This document shows positions 43,841-51,049 of a DNA stretch of 51,049 bases, one piece after another. The DNA is from an uncultured Myxococcales bacterium. GTDB taxonomy: Bacteria > Myxococcota_A > UBA9042 > DTJE01. The notes under the pieces are model-generated. The model did no database searches. It worked only from the letters and a program-made list of their open reading frames with translations, and was not told the DNA's origin. Each line of letters begins with the position of its first letter. Within the stretch, counting starts at the first letter, position 1. The stretch is from the NCBI GenBank assembly GCA_903936705.1, contig CAIZWN010000071.1, forward strand, positions 1 through 51,049, written 5' to 3'. A program made the translations under genes and the position numbers.

Positions 43841-45364
43841 TCACCCCTCGGGGCGCAGCAGGGGGAACAGGATCACGTCGCGAATGTTCTCGCAGCCGGT
43901 CATCAGCATCACGACGCGGTCGATGCCGATGCCTTCGCCCGCGGTTGGCGGCAGGCCGAAGGTCAGCGCCCGCACGTAGTCCTCGTCGTATTCCATGGCC
44001 TCGGCATCGCCGGCCGCCTTCGCCGCCATCTGGGCCTGGAAGCGCTGTTCCTGGTCCTGCGGGTCGTTCAGCTCGGAAAATGCGTTGGCGATTTCGTTGC
44101 AGGCTATGTACATCTCGAACCGATCAACCAGCGTCGGGTCCGAATCCTTGCGCCGGGACAGGGGCGAAATCACCGCCGGAAAATCGGTCACGAAGGTCGG
44201 CTGCACCAGGTGAGGTTCAACCTTCAATTCGAACGCCAGCATCCCGATGGCCAGAGCCTTGTCTCGTGACGAGGCGTCGGCAAGGTTCTTCAGTGTGTGA
44301 TTGACCTCGGCTGGCGAAACGCCGGCAGCCAGCACTTTCACTTCAGCCAGTGCGACGTCGTGCAGGTCGGCCTCTTCGAACCCGCAGTACTCCTTCAGGC
44401 CGTCGCAAACCGACAGGCGCCTGAATGACGGCCCAAAGTCGATGGTGTGCCCGCGGAATTCGGTAGTGGTCTTTCCACGAACATCCATCGCAAGGCCGCG
44501 CATCAGTTCCTCGGTCAGGTCCATCAGGTCCAGGTAGGTCGCGTAGGCCTGGTAGAACTCGATCATCGTGAATTCGGGGTTGTGCCGGTTGCTGAGCCCC
44601 TCGTTCCGGAAGTTGCGATTGATTTCGTACACTCGGTCAAAGCCGCCCACCACCAGCCGCTTCAGGTACAGTTCCGGCGCTATCCGCAGGTACAGGTCCA
44701 TGTCCAGGGCGTTGTGGTGCGTGCGAAATGGCCGCGCGTTCGCCCCGCCAAGAATCGGGTGCATCATCGGGGTCTCGACTTCCAGGTATGCCCGGTCGTC
44801 AAGAAACTTCCTGACGTACTGGATGACCCTGGTGCGCGTCCTGAAAACCGCCCGCGATTCCTCGTTGACGATCAGGTCCACATAGCGCATCCGGTGGCGC
44901 TGTTCCATGTCCTTCAGGCCGTGCCACTTTTCTGGCAGCGGGTGCTGGGCCTTGGTCAGTACCCTGTATTCATGCGCCTGGATCGTCAGTTCGTCGGTGC
45001 GTGTCCTGAACAGCGTGCCGCGAACTCCAACGATGTCCCCGATGTCGGTCAGCTTCAGGCGCTCGAACGTGGCCTCGTCCACCACGTCCTTCTTGACGTA
45101 CGCCTGAATCGTGCCGGACTGGTCCCTGACCCTTATGAACGATGCCTTTCCGAATCCATTGACCGCGATTACTCGACCTGCAATTGCGACCTCGATTGCC
45201 TCGGCGCCCAGCGTGGTTCCGTCCTTCCCTTCGCCGGCAGCAAGCGCATCGGACACAAAACAGGACATTCTGAAGTCGTTCGGATACCGCGCGCCGTCAA
45301 GCTGTTCCAAACTGGCCTGCTTGTCCCGTCGCTGCCGAACCAGTTCGTTCTCGGCGCCTTCCAT
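43841..45364 (-). CDS. lysS: Lysyl-tRNA synthetase, class II
   Basis: A 507-residue class IIb synthetase that charges tRNA-Lys. The N-terminal OB-fold anticodon-binding domain covers about 50-160 (VAIAGRVIAVNGFGKASFI). The catalytic core has motif 1 (YLEVETPMMHPILGGANARPF), motif 2 (VYEINRNFRNEGLSNRHNPEFT) and motif 3 (GEGIGIDRVVMLMT). ATG 45364 is preferred: AGAGGA is 8 bases upstream; a GTG 15 codons earlier lacks support. It lies 85 bases after the sigma gene and 13 before lolC, the lysS-lolC-lolD order also seen in other deltaproteobacteria. Confidence 0.97.
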   Translation of the reverse strand: MEGAENELVRQRRDKQASLEQLDGARYPNDFRMSCFVSDALAAGEGKDGTTLGAEAIEVAIAGRVIAVNGFGKASFIRVRDQSGTIQAYVKKDVVDEATFERLKLTDIGDIVGVRGTLFRTRTDELTIQAHEYRVLTKAQHPLPEKWHGLKDMEQRHRMRYVDLIVNEESRAVFRTRTRVIQYVRKFLDDRAYLEVETPMMHPILGGANARPFRTHHNALDMDLYLRIAPELYLKRLVVGGFDRVYEINRNFRNEGLSNRHNPEFTMIEFYQAYATYLDLMDLTEELMRGLAMDVRGKTTTEFRGHTIDFGPSFRRLSVCDGLKEYCGFEEADLHDVALAEVKVLAAGVSPAEVNHTLKNLADASSRDKALAIGMLAFELKVEPHLVQPTFVTDFPAVISPLSRRKDSDPTLVDRFEMYIACNEIANAFSELNDPQDQEQRFQAQMAAKAAGDAEAMEYDEDYVRALTFGLPPTAGEGIGIDRVVMLMTGCENIRDVILFPLLRPEG

Positions 45365-45449
45365 CCCAGGAATCCTCTTGGAAAACGGCGGGAAATCTAG
45401 CTGATCCACGCGCGCGAGTCAAACGCCTGAATGGGGTGGGACGGCCATC

Positions 45450-46946
45450 TCAATAAACCGAATCCTCGAGGTACGTGTTCATCTCGCGCGACAGGGCAGG
45501 GTTCTTCAGGCGCGATAGCGCCTTCACTTCGATCTGCCGGACGCGTTCGCGTGTCAGTCCAATCGCTTCGCCGACTTCTTCCAGCGTGTGCTCGCGCAGC
45601 GTTCCGATGCCGAAGCGCAGGCGGATGACGGCTTCTTCCTTTGGCGTCAGGCCGGCCAAAAGCTTCCGGATTCCTCCACGCATGTCGGATTCCATGGCCT
45701 CGACGAAGGGATGGATTGCGTTGGTGTCCTCGACCAGGTCCATCAACTGGGCGTCGTCGTCACCGACCGGATGCTCGAGGCTGATGGTACGGACTGTTGT
45801 CCGCTCGGCCCGTTCGATCTGATCGGCGGTATAGCCGGTGTCCTTCGACAGTTCCTCCATGGTCGGGTCGCGTCCAAGGTCGCGCGACATGCGGGCACGC
45901 GTCCGCTGGACTTTGGAAAGGCACTCGACCAGGTGCAGCGGAACGCGGATGGTCCGTCCGTGCTCGGCCAGCGCCCGGGTGATCGCCTGGCGGATCCACC
46001 AGGTCGCATACGTGCTGAACTTGTGACCGAATCTCCAGTCAAAGCGGCTGACGGCCTTCATCAGGCCGATGTTCCCCTCCTGGATCAGGTCCAGCAGTGG
46101 CATTCCGCGGTTCATGTAGTGCTTTGCGATGCTGACCACCAGGCGCAGATTCGCCCGGATCATCCTGGACCGCGCCCCGATGACCTTTCGCTGGACCTCC
46201 GCAAGCGCCCCGACAGTGGTTGACAGGGCTTCCCCGGACAACCCGATAACCAGCTTGGCCGCCCTTGCCGATGCCGCCCCGGCCAGGATGCCGTTTTCTT
46301 GATCCAGTGTGCCGAAAGCACTGGAATCCGAGCGGTCCTCGAGGTCTGGCCCAGCGGAACCATCGGACAGTCGCCCCAGTTGGCTCCACAAGGTACGGAT
46401 CACCATGCGCACGATTCCCGTACCGAAACGGAACTCGCCGTATGCCTCGTGCAACGCAGCAGCCAGCCATTCAGCGGCCTTTTCAGCGCCATTCTTGCCG
46501 GTGCCCATCTTTCGCCACCGGCCCGACAAATCCTCGATACGGGCTGCGAACGATTCCAGTTCCTGCGTCAGCGATGGGGTCCAATCCTCATGACTGGATT
46601 CCTCCATCGTTGCCACGTCGCACAGAGCGACCTCGCCCGACGTCAACCTTCGCGGGAACCCCAACATGTGTTCGCGACAGAATGGAATCTTAACCATCAG
46701 GTCGAACGTGCGACGGTTCCCGTCCTCCATGGCGATGGCCAGTTCGCGTTCCTCCTCCCTTTTCAGAAGGGCCGTGTCGCCCACCCTGCTGAGGTAGGCG
46801 AGGATCGCGTTGACTGGCGCGTTCCGATCAGGTGGAAGCAACTCGGTCCTGGGGTCGTCCAGGACTTCGATCACGTCCGTCTCTTCCGCATGGAGAATGC
46901 GCTCGACATTGCCGCTGCCGCTTCGTCCAGAAATGCGAGTGTTCAT
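45450..46946 (-). CDS. Sigma70-family factor, RpoD-like without region 1.1
   Basis: A 498-residue sigma factor. Region 1.2 is at about 44-75 ([25 protein letters not shown]), a non-conserved region of about 170 residues follows, then region 2 ([52 protein letters not shown]), region 3 and region 4 with the helix-turn-helix [23 protein letters not shown]. Region 2.4 and 4.2 are close to housekeeping sigma, so it should read -10/-35 promoters. The acidic region 1.1 is missing. It may be the primary factor or a group 2 relative. ATG 46946 has GGAGGG 6 bases upstream. Divergent from nrdJ. Confidence 0.92.
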   Translation of the reverse strand: MNTRISGRSGSGNVERILHAEETDVIEVLDDPRTELLPPDRNAPVNAILAYLSRVGDTALLKREEERELAIAMEDGNRRTFDLMVKIPFCREHMLGFPRRLTSGEVALCDVATMEESSHEDWTPSLTQELESFAARIEDLSGRWRKMGTGKNGAEKAAEWLAAALHEAYGEFRFGTGIVRMVIRTLWSQLGRLSDGSAGPDLEDRSDSSAFGTLDQENGILAGAASARAAKLVIGLSGEALSTTVGALAEVQRKVIGARSRMIRANLRLVVSIAKHYMNRGMPLLDLIQEGNIGLMKAVSRFDWRFGHKFSTYATWWIRQAITRALAEHGRTIRVPLHLVECLSKVQRTRARMSRDLGRDPTMEELSKDTGYTADQIERAERTTVRTISLEHPVGDDDAQLMDLVEDTNAIHPFVEAMESDMRGGIRKLLAGLTPKEEAVIRLRFGIGTLREHTLEEVGEAIGLTRERVRQIEVKALSRLKNPALSREMNTYLEDSVY

Positions 46947-47207
46947 CAAGCCCTCCGACCAGGTAACCGGGGTAGATCTAATGCAAGACACGGGCCATAT
47001 CTGCCTCTTGAGGCCAACACCATGGAACCGCGTCGTTATCAAATTGGATAAAAGTAGTCGTAGTGCGCCAACGCCAGGTCCGCGGTCCTTGACCGTGATC
47101 CGAATGTCATGGTCGGCCGGAAAACCTGCCTAGTGTCGGATGTGTTGCAAGGTGATTTGCATGGCTTGAAAGGGTGGCCTGTCGAATGTGTCTCGCAACC
47201 CTCGGAT
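46947..47207. other. Intergenic region on the sigma-gene side
   Basis: 261 bases between the sigma gene start and the first NrdR-like site. It should contain the sigma-gene promoter, but no box pair is convincing. No RNA gene is visible. Confidence 0.4.
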
Positions 47208-47255
47208 TGTCCATGTGTTGTGGTAAGCGTCCCTTTCGACCACAACATCTTGTGT
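47208..47255 (+). promoter_or_regulatory. Tandem NrdR-box-like sites before nrdJ
   Basis: Site 2 (47240-47255, CCACAACATCTTGTGT) matches 13 of 16 positions of the known NrdR box (ACACWATATATWGTGT-like), including the perfect CACAA-N4-TTGTG dyad. Site 1 (47208-47223) matches well only in its right half (TGTTGTGG). The sites are separated by 16 bases, the spacing typical of paired NrdR boxes. NrdR represses ribonucleotide reductase genes when ATP/dATP is high. The gene for NrdR is not in this window. Confidence 0.65.
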
Positions 47256-47262
47256 ATTTTTC

Positions 47263-47292
47263 TTGACAGGTTTGGATACGCGGTCGTAGGAT
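47263..47292 (+). promoter_or_regulatory. Promoter of nrdJ
   Basis: TTGACA at 47263-47268, 18 bases, TAGGAT at 47287-47292 (6/6 and 4/6). The second NrdR-like site ends 8 bases before the -35 box, a position from which a repressor could block polymerase. The leader to ATG 47439 would be about 140 bases; I see no cobalamin riboswitch in it. Confidence 0.6.
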
Positions 47293-47438
47293 GAATGCCG
47301 ACGGAAGCGTCATATTCAACGACAGGAACGGTTGATCCCGGCGCATCGCGAAGGCGAGCCACGGGTTCGAACGTGCCGCATGGGGCATAGGTGATGCGTC
47401 GAGACCCGCGTCGGCGCCGATCAAAGGGGATGGAAGGA

Positions 47439-50360
47439 ATGAGTTTGATCCAGGAAGACTTGCTGTTCGGCAACGGGACTATTCCGTCGGTCATGGTCGA
47501 TGGGGCAGACGCCCTGCTGCGTCCCGCGGCCGCAGTGATGGCCGCAAATCCCAGCATCGAACCGGCCTTGCCACAGGTACCTGCGGAAGAAGTGGTGTCG
47601 CCGATGCCACCGGTACCTGCGGAAGTGGTGTCACCGATGCCACAGGTCGAAGCCGTACAGGCCGTTGTGGTTCCTGTGAACACGGTTTCAGACCGATACG
47701 CTGGACGCCCGGCCATCGACTTTGCCCGCACCTTTACAGTCGAAGGGGCTGACCCGTTCGATGGCGTCAAGTGGGAACGACGATCGGCCGTGATACTTGG
47801 CGAGGAGGGGCGCGAGGTATTCCGGCAGGACGACATGGACTTTCCGTCGTTCTACAGCCAGTCGGCCACAAACGTCATTGCATCCAAGTATTTCAGGGGT
47901 GTTTTGGGCACTCCCCAGCGCGAGCGCAGCGTCAAATCGATGATCGCCCGCGTCACTGACACCATTGCAAGCTGGGCGCTGGACGACGGCTATCTTGACG
48001 AGGCCGGAGCAAAGGCATTCCACGACGAATTGACCCACCTTGTTCTTCATCAGTACGGGGCATTCAACAGCCCGGTGTGGTTCAACGTGGGTGTCGAGGC
48101 CAGGCCGCAGTGCTCGGCTTGCTTCATCAACGCGGTAGACGACACCATGGAATCCATCCTGGGTCTGGTGCGTACCGAGGGGATGTTGTTCAAATTCGGT
48201 TCGGGCACAGGCACCAACTTCTCGCCGCTGCGATCCTCAAAGGAACGCCTGCGTGGCGGCGGTCTCCCGTCGGGTCCCGTTTCGTTCATGCGCGGGTACG
48301 ATGCGTTCGCTGGCGTCATCAAGTCTGGCGGCAAGACGCGTCGCGCGGCCAAGATGGTCATCCTGAACGCCGATCATCCGGACATCATGGATTTCATCCT
48401 GTGCAAGGTTCGCGAGGAAAAGAAGGCGCACGCGCTGATCGCGGCCGGTTACGACGGGTCCTTCGGCGGTGAGGCGTACGAGTCGATCTCCTTCCAGAAT
48501 GCCAATAATTCGGTGCGCGTCACGGACGAGTTCATGCAGGCCGTCGAGCGCAGCGGGACCTGGCAGACCAAGGCGGTTACTACCGGGAAGGTTGCCGAGA
48601 CGCTGAACGCGCGTGACGTAATGAAGGCGATCTCCGATGCCGCCTGGGCGTGCGGTGACCCGGGGATGCAGTTCGATTCGACGACCAACGACTGGCACAC
48701 GTGCCCGAACACGGCGCGGATCAACGCGTCAAACCCGTGCAGCGAGTTCATGTTCCTGGACAACTCCGCCTGCAATCTGGCATCGCTGAACCTGATGAAG
48801 TTCCTGTCCCCGGATGGGACGTTCGACACGGACGCTTTCAGGTCGGCCGTGCGGACGTTCATTCTGGCCCAGGAGGTCATTGTCAGCCGGGCCAGCTACC
48901 CGACCGATTCGATTGGCGCGAACAGCGAGAAGTTCAGGCCGCTGGGTCTGGGCTACGCAAATCTGGGCGCCCTGCTGATGCAGTGGGGACTTCCCTACGA
49001 CAGCGAAGGTGGGCGGGCCATGGCGGCTGCGATCACGTCGCTGATGACCGGCGAATCCTACGCGCAAAGCGCTCGCGTCGCGGCTCGCGTCGGCACGTTC
49101 GAAGGGTTTGAATCAAATCGCGAACCCATGCTGAAGGTTGTTCGCAAGCATCGTTCAGCGGTGGACCGGATTGCCGATCGCTATGTTCCCAGGTCGATGA
49201 TGATCGCGGCCCGCCAGTCGTGGGAGGATGCCGTGCGCCTGGGCGAAGTGCACGGATATCGCAACGCGCAGACCACGCTGCTGGCGCCGACCGGCACGAT
49301 CGGTTTCATGATGGATTGCGACACCACCGGTATCGAACCTGACCTGGCCATCGTGAAGTACAAGAATCTTGTCGGCGGCGGCCTGATGAAGATCGTGAAC
49401 CAGACCGTTCCCGCCGCGTTGCATCGTCTTGGATACGAGGGGGCAGACGCAACGCAGGTGCTGGACTTCATTGCCGCGAACGACACCATCGAGGGTGCTC
49501 CCGGCCTGAAGGATGAACATCTGCCGGTTTTCGATTGCGCATTCAAGCCTTCCAAGGGCGTTCGCAGCATCGGCGTGGACGGCCATGTCCGGATGATGGC
49601 GGCTGTGCAGCCCTTCCTGTCGGGGGCAATCAGCAAGACGGTGAACCTGCCGGCCGAGGCGACGCCGGAGGACGTCATGCGGACCTACATGGACGCGTGG
49701 CGGCTGGGATTGAAGGCCGTGGCCATCTATCGTGACGGGTCCAAGAAGGCGCAGCCGGTTGTCCTGAACAAGGGCGGCGAGACTACGGTGGAAGGCGAAG
49801 TTCCTGTCCTTGCCACCAGGCCCCTGCGGCGCAGGTTGCCCGACGAACGCGCGTCGATCACCCACAAGTTCTGCATTGCCGGAATGGACGGGTACATTAC
49901 GGTCGGAATGTACGAGGAGGGAAATCCCGGCGAGATCTTCGTGACGATGGCCAAGCAGGGCAGCGTCATCAGTGGCCTGATGGACTCGTTTGCGACGTCG
50001 GTCTCGATAGCTTTGCAATACGGCGTACCGCTGAACGTACTGGTGGATAAGTTCGCCCACGTTCGCTTCGAGCCGGCGGGGTACTCGACCAACCCACAGA
50101 TCGGATACGCAAAGTCCATTGTCGATTATTTGTTCCGGTGGCTGTCCATGAAGTTCGTGGCGCCCGAACAACGGCTGGACCAGGCCGCCACCCCCGACTT
50201 CGAGGCAAAACAAGGTGTTACGACCGCTCCTCCACGGCAGAACGAGCTGTTCGTGAACTCGCTGGACGCGCCGCCGTGCAGCAACTGCGGGCACACGATG
50301 GTTCGCAGCGGCGCCTGTTACAAGTGCCCGAACTGCGGCGAGACTTCCGGTTGTTCGTGA
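47439..50360 (+). CDS. nrdJ: Class II (adenosylcobalamin-dependent) ribonucleotide reductase
   Basis: A 973-residue enzyme that makes deoxyribonucleotides with a B12 cofactor. The core starts near residue 105 with FNSPVWFNVG and CSACFINAVDDTMES, followed by GSGTGTNFSPLRSSKE, the NPCSEFMFLDNSACNLASLN active-site segment and QTTLLAPTGTIGFMMDCDT. The C-terminus carries a zinc-ribbon-like CSNCG...CYKCPNCG...C cluster thought to help reduce the enzyme. The first 85 residues are an extension with a Pro/Val/Glu repeat and no ATP-cone signature. ATG 47439 has AGGGG 8 bases upstream; in-frame starts at 47391-47430 are possible. It allows dNTP synthesis with or without oxygen. Confidence 0.96.
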   Translation: MSLIQEDLLFGNGTIPSVMVDGADALLRPAAAVMAANPSIEPALPQVPAEEVVSPMPPVPAEVVSPMPQVEAVQAVVVPVNTVSDRYAGRPAIDFARTFTVEGADPFDGVKWERRSAVILGEEGREVFRQDDMDFPSFYSQSATNVIASKYFRGVLGTPQRERSVKSMIARVTDTIASWALDDGYLDEAGAKAFHDELTHLVLHQYGAFNSPVWFNVGVEARPQCSACFINAVDDTMESILGLVRTEGMLFKFGSGTGTNFSPLRSSKERLRGGGLPSGPVSFMRGYDAFAGVIKSGGKTRRAAKMVILNADHPDIMDFILCKVREEKKAHALIAAGYDGSFGGEAYESISFQNANNSVRVTDEFMQAVERSGTWQTKAVTTGKVAETLNARDVMKAISDAAWACGDPGMQFDSTTNDWHTCPNTARINASNPCSEFMFLDNSACNLASLNLMKFLSPDGTFDTDAFRSAVRTFILAQEVIVSRASYPTDSIGANSEKFRPLGLGYANLGALLMQWGLPYDSEGGRAMAAAITSLMTGESYAQSARVAARVGTFEGFESNREPMLKVVRKHRSAVDRIADRYVPRSMMIAARQSWEDAVRLGEVHGYRNAQTTLLAPTGTIGFMMDCDTTGIEPDLAIVKYKNLVGGGLMKIVNQTVPAALHRLGYEGADATQVLDFIAANDTIEGAPGLKDEHLPVFDCAFKPSKGVRSIGVDGHVRMMAAVQPFLSGAISKTVNLPAEATPEDVMRTYMDAWRLGLKAVAIYRDGSKKAQPVVLNKGGETTVEGEVPVLATRPLRRRLPDERASITHKFCIAGMDGYITVGMYEEGNPGEIFVTMAKQGSVISGLMDSFATSVSIALQYGVPLNVLVDKFAHVRFEPAGYSTNPQIGYAKSIVDYLFRWLSMKFVAPEQRLDQAATPDFEAKQGVTTAPPRQNELFVNSLDAPPCSNCGHTMVRSGACYKCPNCGETSGCS
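47571..47639 (+). repeat. Two imperfect 33-36-bp repeats in the NrdJ N-terminal extension
   Basis: 47571-47606 and 47607-47639 share CCACxGGTACCTGCGGAAG and GTGGTGTC-CCGATG, differing by one codon and a few substitutions. They encode a P-x-V-PAE-VVSPMP unit repeated twice with a third partial unit. Confidence 0.85.
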
Positions 50361-50674
50361 TCAAGACTGCCCACAACGGATAGTTCGTCCTCGTTTGCCC
50401 ATACATCCACGTCCGTTCCTACGGTGACGATCATGGTGGCGATTACGCCAGAAGCACGGTTGGAAACCGGTCGGGAAGGTTCGCGCGAATGTGTACTGAC
50501 ACGACCCATGCAAAACCTCTGACGCAACGCGAAAAAATGGCTTGCATCGGATGAACTACAAGGTATCGTACCCGTATCTGCCGACGGTCGTCCCGTTTAA
50601 GGGCGCCATCGAGCCAGCGGACTTGCCAACACGGGTGAGTCCTGGATTTCCCTGGTAGACACTGGAGGTACATC
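50361..50674. other. Intergenic region after nrdJ
   Basis: 314 bases. It holds the second copy of the degenerate hexamer repeat and the leader of the dehydrogenase gene. No hairpin terminator or RNA gene is visible. Confidence 0.45.
50378..50419. repeat. Degenerate hexamer repeat, dispersed copy 2
   Basis: Opens GGATAGTTCGTCC and continues in CG-led hexamers, like 37716-37777. The similarity to that copy (33 of 41 aligned positions with one 2-base gap) is too high for chance in unrelated intergenic DNA. Confidence 0.65.
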
Positions 50675-51049
50675 ATGGCGAGAAGGATCAACAAGGCCGC
50701 AGTGCTGGGCGCCGGAGTAATGGGCTCCGGAATCGCCGCCCACCTGGCAAATGCAGGGATCCCCTGCATCCTGCTGGACATCGTCCCGCCGAACCTGACC
50801 GAGGAAGAGAAGTCGAACCCGATTCACCGCAACCGTTTCTCGCTTGCCGGAATCGAGGTTGCCAAGAAGTTCAAGCCTGCGCCGCTGTTCTATCACGAGA
50901 AGTTCGCTTCGCTGGTCACCGTTGGTAACTTCGATGACGACCTCGAGAAGCTGGCCGACTGCGATCTGATCATCGAAGTCGTCGTCGAGAACCTGGACAT
51001 CAAGCGCAAGCTGTTCAAGCGGATCGAGCCCTTGATGAAGTGGGGCGCC
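50675..51049 (+). CDS. 3-hydroxyacyl-CoA dehydrogenase, 5' part
   Basis: The gene runs off the window end after 125 codons. The N-terminal NAD-binding Rossmann motif is VLGAGVMGSGIAAHLANAG (residues 9-27), followed by ILLDIVPP and DCDLIIEVVVENLDIKRKLF, typical of the FadB/FadN-type NAD-dependent dehydrogenase of fatty-acid beta-oxidation. It oxidises 3-hydroxyacyl-CoA to 3-ketoacyl-CoA. ATG 50675 has GGAGGT 5 bases upstream. The continuing FSLAGIEVAKKFKPAPLF resembles the long FadN type. The rest of the gene is outside the window. Confidence 0.92.
   Translation, partial: MARRINKAAVLGAGVMGSGIAAHLANAGIPCILLDIVPPNLTEEEKSNPIHRNRFSLAGIEVAKKFKPAPLFYHEKFASLVTVGNFDDDLEKLADCDLIIEVVVENLDIKRKLFKRIEPLMKWGA

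Noticed and set aside
47350-47395. tRNA-like GGGTTCGAAC segment
   Set aside because: Only a T-loop-like hairpin; no acceptor, D or anticodon stems can be built around it.
47293-47438. Cobalamin riboswitch before nrdJ
   Set aside because: Expected from the B12-dependent product, but no B12-box-like conserved core is present and the leader is short.
47039-47836. 265-codon minus-strand frame over the nrdJ leader and start
   Set aside because: It overlaps the NrdR-like sites and the nrdJ N-terminus, has low-complexity Thr/Ser content and no ribosome site or family match.

Overview
The window reads as chromosomal DNA of a GC-rich, Gram-negative, deltaproteobacterium-like organism, with Myxococcota or a relative most likely. 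The support is an outer-membrane biogenesis block (bamA, lolC, lolD), lipoproteins with Asp-rich or collagen-like linkers, an alkyl-DHAP-synthase-like flavoprotein, acyl-CoA enzymes and a class II (B12-dependent) ribonucleotide reductase. No rRNA or tRNA gene is visible, so species-level placement is not possible from this window.

Bases 1 to about 14,075 are an accessory island. It opens with a wrecked gene: the first codons of an IS21-type istA are fused to a DUF3987 (mobile-element primase/helicase-like) gene. An intact IS66-family element (217-2841, perfect 8-bp target duplication) then split that chimera in two. Next comes a type III-like mod-res pair on the minus strand. Its Res subunit carries a C-terminal S24 (LexA/UmuD-like) peptidase domain with a recognisable Cys-Gly cleavage candidate and Ser/Lys dyad. 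Four further genes of unknown function follow, one with PIN-nuclease-like features behind a promoter that carries a large dyad.

From 14,076 the genes look like core chromosome. On the minus strand are ychF, manC and a large lipoprotein with a GH67N-like fold. On the plus strand are three exported or lipid-related proteins (a collagen-like lipoprotein, a calcineurin-like phosphoesterase lipoprotein and a START-domain protein), an orphan CHASE-PAS histidine kinase, an AT-richer DUF4143 ATPase and map.

Bases 26,865-30,359 hold a minus-strand operon: scoA-scoB-ruvX-ABC ATPase-ABC permease. Divergent from it runs pheS-pheT-glycosyltransferase-methyltransferase (30,507-35,958).

Bases 36,026-46,946 form one long minus-strand operon, read in the order sigma factor, lysS, lolC, lolD, bamA, surE, apt, ADHAPS-like oxidase. 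It joins lysyl-tRNA charging, lipoprotein export, outer-membrane assembly and probably ether-lipid synthesis. Divergent from the sigma gene is nrdJ, preceded by tandem NrdR-box-like sites and a sigma70 promoter. The window ends inside a 3-hydroxyacyl-CoA dehydrogenase gene.
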